Source: Candidatus Bathyarchaeota archaeon
GTDB taxonomy: Archaea; Thermoproteota; Bathyarchaeia; TCS64
Length of the DNA: 11,260 nucleotides
Direction: 5' to 3'
Assembly: GCA_003662205.1 (NCBI GenBank)
Contig: QMXQ01000031.1
Coordinates: 1-11,260, forward strand
Under the pieces are notes generated by a model that was not told where the DNA came from, did no database searches, and saw nothing but the letters and a program-made list of their open reading frames with translations. Every line of letters starts with the position of its first letter. Within the stretch, counting starts at the first letter, position 1. Below, piece by piece: positions 6,944-11,260 of the stretch. The translations under genes were made by a program, and so were the position numbers.

Positions 6944-7076
6944 GGGGCCGTGGTCTAGCCAGGTATGACGTCGGGCTCCAGAAAGCACGATTTGGGTTTG
7001 CTGACCGGAGACGGGATGAAGAGTTTTTGGAGCGGAAACCCGAATGTCGAGGGTTCAAATCCTTCCGGCCCCACCA
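6944..7076 (+). tRNA. trnW: tRNA-Trp (CCA anticodon) with intron
   Basis: The acceptor stem GGGGCCG (6944-6950) pairs perfectly with CGGCCCC (7066-7072). The D arm is GTC/GAC (6953-6969). The anticodon stem TCGGG (6971-6975) pairs with CCCGA (7039-7043). The T arm is GAGGG-TTCAAAT-CCTTC (7049-7065). The discriminator A is 7073, and CCA is encoded at 7074-7076. The loop reads C-T-C-C-A-G then A, so the anticodon is CCA at 6978-6980, decoding UGG. A 56-nt intron (6982-7037) splits the loop between positions 37 and 38, the canonical archaeal site. The mature length would be 77 nt with CCA. Intron ends could slide by one base because an A follows each junction. Confidence 0.93.
6982..7037 (+). 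other. tRNA-Trp intron with box C/D-like guide elements
   Basis: This is the intron between tRNA positions 37 and 38. It holds CTGA (7001-7004, like box D') and GGGATGA (7013-7019, six of seven bases of box C'). The 10 bases before CTGA (6990-6999) can pair with 7036-7045 with one G-T pair, placing tRNA position 39 opposite the fifth base before the box. A second stretch, 7024-7033, can pair with 6975-6984 across the anticodon loop including C34. In Haloferax and Pyrococcus the tRNA-Trp intron is known to guide 2'-O-methylation of C34 and position 39. The outer boxes C and D are poor here (only ACGATTT near 6987 and GAAA or CGGA near 7035). The bulge-helix-bulge is also imperfect: CTCC/GGAG pairs, but the 3' bulge is longer than three bases. 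Confidence 0.65.
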
Positions 7077-7117
7077 ACCCTCCCTTTAATACCTCTCCCA
7101 CGGCCGGCCTCCTGCGG

Positions 7118-7144
7118 ATGATGAAAAACATCTAATACCCCTGA
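7118..7144 (+). ncRNA. Candidate single-guide box C/D element
   Basis: A perfect box C (ATGATGA, 7118-7124) is followed by 16 bases and a perfect box D (CTGA, 7141-7144), with CGG and CCG flanking the two boxes as a possible short stem. It lies between tRNA-Trp and the editing-domain gene. No matching C' and D boxes are seen for a full double-guide RNA, and I could not name a target. It may be chance. Confidence 0.2.
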
Positions 7145-7169
7145 GACCGTTTAGAGGTTGGCGAGTTTC

Positions 7170-7583
7170 ATGAGGGTGTTGCAGCTCCACTGCTCCGAGT
7201 TCAGCTACCAGGTCCGGAAGGAGACGCCCGTGGCCGAGCAGCCCCCCGATCCGAGGGAGGATCGCCATGAGGATGTCCTCGTCTGCCTCATCTGCTTCGA
7301 GAAAAAGGACGAGCCCCGGGTCGACGAGCTCCTCGACGGCTTCGTCGAGAACCTGAAGGTCGACGTCTCCCGGCTGGGCTGCGGCCGGGTCCTCCTCTAC
7401 CCCTACGCCCACCTGTCGAAGAGCCTAGGGTCGGCCCGGCTGGCGAAGGTGTTCCTGGGCAGGCTTAGGGACCGCCTGGCGGAGGAGGGGGTGGAGGTGC
7501 ACAAATCGCCCTTCGGCTGGTACAAGGCCTTCAGCCTCAGCTGCATCGGCCACCCCCTCGCCGAGGCCTACAGGGAGTTCTAG
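7170..7583 (+). CDS. Freestanding archaeal threonyl-tRNA editing domain (deacylase)
   Basis: The encoded protein has 137 residues and corresponds to the N-terminal editing domain of archaeal ThrRS (D-aminoacyl-tRNA deacylase fold), which removes Ser wrongly attached to tRNA-Thr. It has the strand MRVLQLHCSEFSY at the N-terminus, then YPYAHLS (77-83), SPFGWYKAF (113-121) and GHPLAE (127-132). From memory, the residues studied in Pyrococcus (His83, Tyr120, Lys121, Glu134) match His81, Tyr118, Lys119 and Glu132 here at a constant offset of two, so it looks active. The gene ends where the domain ends; the next gene is on the other strand 7 bases away, so no synthetase catalytic or anticodon domain follows. 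Separate editing proteins acting in trans are known in some Crenarchaeota. ATG at 7170 was chosen over TTG at 7158 because it gives the family N-terminus; GAGGT at 7154-7158 is a plausible ribosome site. Confidence 0.9.
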   Translation: MRVLQLHCSEFSYQVRKETPVAEQPPDPREDRHEDVLVCLICFEKKDEPRVDELLDGFVENLKVDVSRLGCGRVLLYPYAHLSKSLGSARLAKVFLGRLRDRLAEEGVEVHKSPFGWYKAFSLSCIGHPLAEAYREF

Positions 7584-7589
7584 AGGCGG

Positions 7590-8923
7590 CTATTCCCCTG
7601 CGATCGTCAGCTGGGCTGCCTTGATCGTCGGCGAGTAGTTCTGCATGTTGTTCCTCAGGTCTCTGCCCACCATCTCCACCCCGTCTCTGAGGAGTTCGTA
7701 GAAGTTCCCTGAGATCACCACCCCCTTTATGGGGTCCGACAGTTCGCCGTCCTCAACGAGGTATCCGTGGGTCACCGTGGCGTTGAGTTCGCCGCTGACG
7801 GGGTTCGAGAGCCACTCCCCGATGGTCTCCTCCACATAGACCCCCTGCCTCGTCTCCTGGATGATCTCCTCGAGGGCCGCTTCCCCCGGCTTCAGGATCA
7901 GGTTGCTCGGCGAGGGCTGCGGGGCCATCCAGTAGTAGGGCCGCCGGGCGTTCCCGGTCGACTCCACGTCGTCTTTCAGCGCGGTGTATGTATCGTAAAG
8001 GTAGCTCTTGAGGACGCCCCTCTCGACGACCGGCGTCCTCTGGGTTGGATGGCCCTCGTCGTCGAAGGGCCTCGTCCCCCAGCCCCCGTGCATCAGCCCG
8101 TCGTCGATGATGCTGATGTTCGTGGAGGCGATCTGCTCTCCGAGCTTGTTCGCCAGGGGAGACCTGCCCTTCTGAACCCAGTCCGCGTTCACCGGGCCGC
8201 TCAACATGACTCCGAGGATGCTTGCGAAGACCTGGTTCCTGAAGATGACCGACGTTTTGCGGCTCGGGATGGGCCTCGCCCTCAAGAAGGTCACGGCTTT
8301 CTCCGCGGCTCTGACGGCCAGCTCTTTGAGGTCGACCTCCCCCCAGAATCTCACTTGCTGATGCTCGGCTCCCGTGCTCTCCATCCCGGCCTCTTTGGCC
8401 TTGGCCCTCATCCAGGCGGCCACGTGGGTCTCCTCCCTCTCGCAGCTCTCGCCGTAGCTGTTCGCCATCGAGGTCCTCGACTTCACCAGCGCCAGTAGTC
8501 CTCGGGTCGGCCTAACCCTTTGTCGTGGTCCTTCACGAGGGCCGTCGCTGAGCTTATCTTCTCGACGATCTCGCCGTAATCTAGGGTCTCCAGCGCGTCG
8601 TCGCGGTATCCCTCGGCGGGGGCCTCGCCGAATCTGCTGTTCAGGCGTCTCCACTCGGGGTCCTCGGGCGCGACCTGCGCTATCTTTAGCGCCTTGGCTG
8701 CGGCCTCGCTGATCTCACTCTCATCTAGGATGGAGGTGGAGTAGATCGCGATTTTTCTGCCCAGGGCGACCCTCAGACTGATTCCCATGGAGTCGATGGT
8801 CTTGAAGCTTTCAATCTCCTCGGCGAACTCCACGCGGATCGTCTCCGCCCTCTGCAGGTAGGCTTCGGCCTCGGTCGCGCCCATCCTCAAGGCCTTTTTA
8901 ACGGCCAGCTCAGCTAGCTCCAT
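7590..8923 (-). pseudogene. tldE: TldE/PmbA-type metalloprotease subunit, frameshifted
   Basis: This is the partner of TldD; in bacteria the TldD/TldE heterodimer degrades unfolded peptides and matures microcin B17. TldE lacks the metal site. The N-terminal part (from ATG 8923: ELAELAVKKAL, later GISLRVALGRKIAIYS) runs to a TGA at 8483-8485. The rest, from about ALVKSRTSMANSYGES to the C-terminus QLTIAGE, is in the next frame. The frames join best near 8510-8520 (minus-strand AAAGGGTTAGGCC), where one added base gives D-K-G-L-R-P-T-R-G. With that base restored the protein is 444 residues, the normal length of the family, and conserved pieces such as ESTGNARRP and DPIKGVVISGNF follow intact. 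No -1 slippery heptamer is seen. The lesion is either a real mutation or a one-base sequence error. The gene overlaps or abuts the tldD stop, so it is translationally linked. Confidence 0.85.
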
Positions 8924-8928
8924 CCCCT

Positions 8929-8936
8929 TCACCTCC
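8929..8936 (-). promoter_or_regulatory. Strong Shine-Dalgarno for tldE inside the tldD end
   Basis: On the minus strand this is GGAGGTGA, a full match to the archaeal 16S 3' end, ending 5 nt before the ATG at 8923. It supports that ATG over the GTG at 8932, which lies within the site. It also includes the tldD stop codon TGA (8929-8931). Confidence 0.8.
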
Positions 8937-10320
8937 CTCCCACCGTCATCTTGCGAACCCTGATGTGCGGGCCGCCGAAGCCGACCCGGACGGATTGACC
9001 CATCTTCCCGCAGCCGCCGAAGACGTTGGTCCTTATCTCTAGATCGTTGCCGACGGCATCGACGGTCTTCAAGGTCTCAAGGATCAGGCCGCTGATGACC
9101 ACGCCCCGGACCGTCTCAGCCATCTCCCCGTTCCTGATGACCTTGGAGGGGCCGACGCCGAAGGTGAAGGTCCCCATACCCGTCTCAACCTGGCCGCCAC
9201 CCGCTCCCTTCCCCCTCACGTATATCCCGAAGTCTATGCCCTCGACCAGCTCCTCAAGCTTGTGGTCCCGCGGCTCCATATAGTAGTTCGTCTGCCGCAC
9301 TATGGGCAGGTTCTCGAAGTCCTGGGCTCGCCCATTGCCCGTCGACTCGGCGTCGAAGTGCTGGGCTGAGTTCCTGTCATGGAGGTAGTCCCTCAGAACT
9401 CCGTTCTCAACCACGACCGTTCTGCCCTTCCTGGTCCCCTCATCGTCGAAGGGGTAGTAGTATCCCCCTTCAACCACGCCCTCGTCTATGATGGTCACGG
9501 ATTCGCTCGCCAGTTGGGTGCCGAGCTTGCCGTCGAGCACGGAGTCGCCGGTGAACACTAGGTCGCCCTCCGACGCGTGGCCGAAGGCCTCGTGAAGCAC
9601 CAGCCCGACGACCCGAGGATCGACGACCACCGTGTACGTTCCGGGCGGCGGGGTTCTGGAGCCTGCGGCCTCGATGGCGAGTTCGGAGATGTCCGCCGTG
9701 AAGGCGTTCCAGTCCTTTGACTCTATGAACTCGAAGCCCGCGCACATGGACTCGCTGTGCCTGCTTCTCTCCATGACCCCTTTGACCCTCGCGACGCTGA
9801 AATGCCCGAGGCCAACCAGGGTTGTTTCGACGCTGACCTCGGCTCCCTCCGACGACATGAAGGCCCGGAAGTCCTTGGAGAGGCCCAGCATCGTTACGGC
9901 GTTCTTTACCTCGTCGCTGATCCAGGCTGCTTTATTCGCGTCCAGAGCAACGGAGACCTTCTCCTCAGGGGGGACATCGATGGGATCGGTTCTTGTCGAT
10001 AGCTTGACTTCTGCCTTGTTTACCTCGCCTTTACTGAAGGGCCGTTTTTCGCCGCTGATGGATTTGGCGGCTTTGAGGGCGTTGCGCAGAGTCTTTTCGA
10101 TGCCGTTTCGGCTCAGGTCGCTTGTGGAGGCGTAGCCGACCACCCCTTTCAGGGCCACCCTGATGCCTACCCCGCTGAGCCTCCGGGAGGAGTAGCTTTT
10201 CAGAGTCTTATTCTCGACGGTTATCGTCTCGTAGTCGTAGCGCTGATAGCGGACGTCGGCGTAGGAGGCTCCGAGGCCAACAGCTCGTTCAAGAATCCTC
10301 TCCAGATCGAGGTCGACCAT
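8929..10320 (-). CDS. tldD: TldD metalloprotease subunit
   Basis: The encoded protein has 463 residues and is the metal-bearing subunit of the TldD/TldE peptidase, a cytosolic zinc protease that digests unfolded polypeptides. The zinc motif HEAFGH (HExxxH) is at about 243-248, followed by ASEGD. A Cys in FGGCGKMGQ (about residue 437) fits the third ligand known from E. coli TldD. Other family blocks are STGNGRAQ, FGIYVRGKGAGGGQVETG and TVRGVVISG. The length is usual. I chose ATG at 10320 (MVDLDLERIL); GTG at 10341 and ATG at 10329 are in frame upstream, but the TATA box predicts a start site near 10330, which excludes the GTG. It is the first gene of the tldD-tldE operon. It appears intact even though tldE is frameshifted. 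Natural substrates in archaea are unknown. Confidence 0.94.
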   Translation of the reverse strand: MVDLDLERILERAVGLGASYADVRYQRYDYETITVENKTLKSYSSRRLSGVGIRVALKGVVGYASTSDLSRNGIEKTLRNALKAAKSISGEKRPFSKGEVNKAEVKLSTRTDPIDVPPEEKVSVALDANKAAWISDEVKNAVTMLGLSKDFRAFMSSEGAEVSVETTLVGLGHFSVARVKGVMERSRHSESMCAGFEFIESKDWNAFTADISELAIEAAGSRTPPPGTYTVVVDPRVVGLVLHEAFGHASEGDLVFTGDSVLDGKLGTQLASESVTIIDEGVVEGGYYYPFDDEGTRKGRTVVVENGVLRDYLHDRNSAQHFDAESTGNGRAQDFENLPIVRQTNYYMEPRDHKLEELVEGIDFGIYVRGKGAGGGQVETGMGTFTFGVGPSKVIRNGEMAETVRGVVISGLILETLKTVDAVGNDLEIRTNVFGGCGKMGQSVRVGFGGPHIRVRKMTVGGR

Positions 10321-10350
10321 AAATATCATCAATCTTATCACTGGTTGATT

Positions 10351-10361
10351 TCTTAAATTAG
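10351..10361 (-). promoter_or_regulatory. TATA box for the tldD-tldE operon
   Basis: Minus strand CTAATTTAAGA is the AT-rich core of the gap. It is centred 36 nt upstream of the chosen ATG (10320) and 27 nt upstream of the in-frame ATG at 10329, so the mRNA is leaderless or nearly so. Confidence 0.5.
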
Positions 10362-10413
10362 ACCCTGGTTTCTGACGCAGGCTTGTCCGCGGCTAAGTGT
10401 TATCGGCGATGTT

Positions 10414-10468
10414 CCGAGAGCAAGGAGTCCCACCAGGGAGAGGGGTAGGCCGGCGGGGAGGCTCTCGG
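10414..10468. repeat. Inverted repeat after the ferritin-like gene
   Basis: CCGAGAGC (10414-10421) and GCTCTCGG (10461-10468) are perfect 8-bp arms around a 39-nt loop, which itself holds a small TCCC/GGGA hairpin (10428-10438). It sits between the ferritin-like stop and the tldD promoter. It may be a terminator or a structured leader; no T-run follows it. Confidence 0.3.
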
Positions 10469-10469
10469 G

Positions 10470-10775
10470 CTACTCGCCTAACTTCTTTATCTCTTCCTCG
10501 ACTTCTTTCATGCCCTCGGCGTAGAACTTTTTCTCGTCGGGGGCGAGGTGGTAGAGGAGCCTGAGGAACTCGCCGGCGTGGACTCGCTCCTCGTCCGCTA
10601 TATCCCGCAGGACCTCCCGGGCGAGCCGGTTGTCGATGGACTCGGCGAGCTGCATGTAGAGCTGTATCGCCTCGTACTCCGCGGCGACCATGAACCTGAT
10701 GGCCCGGATCAGCTCGGCGTCGGTGAGCTTCCTATCGCTCGCCAGACCGGAGAATGGGCTACCAAACTCTGGCAT
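10470..10775 (-). CDS. Encapsulated-ferritin-like (EncFtn) iron-binding protein
   Basis: The encoded protein has 101 residues and forms a two-helix ferritin-like domain. Helix 1 (about 18-48) carries AAEYEAIQLYMQL and helix 2 (about 51-76) carries DEERVHAGEFLRLL. Glu33, Glu63 and His66 (the ExxH motif), with Tyr40 seven residues after Glu33, match in spacing the ferroxidase residues I recall for Rhodospirillum EncFtn (Glu32, Glu62, His65, Tyr39). The tail FYAEGMKEVEEEIKKLGE resembles the end of the ferritin-like part of Pyrococcus encapsulin. Half-ferritins of this type dimerise to build the iron site and oxidise Fe(II), normally inside an encapsulin shell. There is no obvious encapsulin loading peptide at the C-terminus and no shell gene in view, so it may act freely. 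ATG at 10775 is supported by its own promoter. Rubrerythrin-type alternatives are less likely because the domain is so short. Confidence 0.85.
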   Translation of the reverse strand: MPEFGSPFSGLASDRKLTDAELIRAIRFMVAAEYEAIQLYMQLAESIDNRLAREVLRDIADEERVHAGEFLRLLYHLAPDEKKFYAEGMKEVEEEIKKLGE

Positions 10776-10806
10776 AACGCATCGGTAGACCATTACGGGC
10801 AGGCGG

Positions 10807-10820
10807 GTATAACCTTTTCG
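10807..10820 (-). promoter_or_regulatory. BRE and TATA box for the ferritin-like gene
   Basis: On the minus strand the purine-rich CGAAAAGG (BRE-like) leads into TTATAC. The TATA core is centred about 35 nt before the ATG at 10775, predicting a leader of about 9 nt. It shows the gene is transcribed independently of the FAD oxidase upstream. Confidence 0.6.
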
Positions 10821-10855
10821 AGGCGCGCATCTCAGCCGATCTTGGCGGGCGGCTC

Positions 10856-11260
10856 CTAGAGGTCGAACACCTTCCCGGGGTTGAGGATGTTTTGGGGGTC
10901 GAAGGCACGCTTGATCGCCTTCATCAGTTCGACCTGGGTCCGGCCGACCTGTTTCGGCAGGTACCGCTTCTTCGTGTAGCCGACGCCGTGCTCCCCCGAG
11001 ATGGTTCCACCGAGGCTCAGCCCGACCTCGATGAGCTCCCCGATGACCGCCTCCAGCGTCTCCCGCCACCGCCTCAGCCCCCTCGATGTAGTCGGGTATC
11101 CGGCTCCGGGGGACGCAGATGTCCACCTCGTCGATCTCCCAGAACGCCTTGTAGGCGTCGAAGAGGCACTTCCGGGCCTCCCAGAGCTGCTGCTGCCGGG
11201 CCTGGGTGTCCGCCACGTAGGCGTCGACGGCGCCCATCTCCATGCAGACCTCGCCGACGG
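10856..11260 (-). pseudogene. FAD-linked oxidase (GlcD/D-lactate dehydrogenase type), damaged C-terminal end
   Basis: This is the C-terminal part of an FAD-linked oxidase of the GlcD/VAO class, which oxidises 2-hydroxy acids such as glycolate or D-lactate. It is open at the window edge. From 11258 one frame reads V-G-E-V-C-M-E-M-G-A-V-D, then LWEARK and VDICVPRSRIPDYIEGAEAV. At about 11065-11085 homology moves to another frame: WRETLEAVIGEL, GGTISGEHGVGYTKKRYLP, then RAFDPQNILNPGKVFDL and stop. Family members have about 35-40 residues between these blocks, including the conserved HAGDGN segment; here they are absent. So a deletion plus a frame change has removed a core strand and active-site region. 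GGCGGT occurs on both sides of the junction (minus strand), which could have promoted deletion or assembly collapse. As written the gene should not make a working enzyme. Confidence 0.75.

Noticed and set aside
6857..6988. N-terminal extension of the ASCH protein to 152 residues
   Set aside because: It would run through the TATA box and into the tRNA-Trp gene, and the added residues have no similarity to the family.
7158..7169. TTG start for the editing-domain gene
   Set aside because: ATG at 7170 gives the family N-terminus and leaves room for the ribosome site.
7767..8498. Antisense open frame over tldE
   Set aside because: It is the complement of conserved TldE sequence and has biased, low-complexity composition.
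8483..8530. Programmed -1 frameshifting in tldE
   Set aside because: No in-frame X-XXY-YYZ slippery heptamer or clear downstream structure is seen; mutation or sequence error is simpler.
3258..9988. Repeated GATCGGTTCT at about 3264, 6270 and 9985
   Set aside because: All copies lie inside coding sequence at unrelated places; it looks like coincidence of common codons and not a regulatory repeat.
10470..11243. A 257-residue open frame apparently fusing oxidase sequence to the ferritin-like protein
   Set aside because: The middle part reads the oxidase and its 3' gap in a wrong frame after the junction near 11070. The ferritin-like domain has its own ATG and promoter, and the true oxidase stop is at 10856-10858.
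1..11260. CRISPR arrays, transposases, integrases or att sites
   Set aside because: I saw no regularly spaced repeats, terminal inverted repeats or recombinase genes. tRNA-Trp has no duplicated 3' end nearby.

Overview
The window is archaeal. It shows archaeal TATA boxes about 25-30 nt upstream of start codons, several probably leaderless first genes, a tRNA-Trp gene split by an intron at the canonical archaeal site, an isolated 5S rRNA gene, a type II methionine aminopeptidase, a DUF1512 protein, and a separate archaeal-type threonyl-tRNA editing protein. GC content is high across most of it. I favour a TACK-type lineage, for example Bathyarchaeia, but the sequence alone does not fix the taxon.

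Layout. 1-441 (+) is the C-terminal part of methionine aminopeptidase. 606-863 (+) is a small, GC-poor two-helix membrane protein, followed by a hairpin terminator. 937-2485 (-) is a two-gene unit: DUF1512 membrane protein, then a membrane-anchored zinc ribbon. 2647-6315 (+) is a two-gene ABC exporter operon: a 922-residue double FtsX/MacB-type permease, then its ATPase, which carries a C-terminal coiled tail. 6382-6504 (-) is 5S rRNA. 6530-6856 (-) is an ASCH-domain protein. 6944-7076 (+) is tRNA-Trp(CCA) with a 56-nt intron. 7170-7583 (+) is the freestanding threonyl-tRNA editing domain. 7590-10320 (-) is a tldD-tldE operon in which tldE is frameshifted. 10470-10775 (-) is a small protein of the encapsulated-ferritin type. 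10856-11260 (-) is the C-terminal end of an FAD-linked (GlcD-type) oxidase that lacks a conserved inner segment. No gene-free stretch exceeds 300 bases; the gaps (442-605, 864-936, 2486-2646, 6316-6381, 7077-7169, 10321-10469) hold mainly promoters and short hairpins.

Functional themes. Several genes act on RNA or protein quality: 5S rRNA, tRNA-Trp whose intron could guide 2'-O-methylation of its own precursor, a trans-acting tRNA proofreading enzyme, N-terminal Met removal, and the TldD/TldE protease. The ABC pair is an exporter or cell-envelope module. The ferritin-like protein handles iron or oxidative stress. I see no phage genes, transposons or CRISPR. The most unusual items are the tRNA-Trp intron, the standalone editing domain, the EncFtn-like gene with no encapsulin in view, and two damaged genes about 2.5 kb apart (tldE and the FAD oxidase), which could be true decay or assembly errors.
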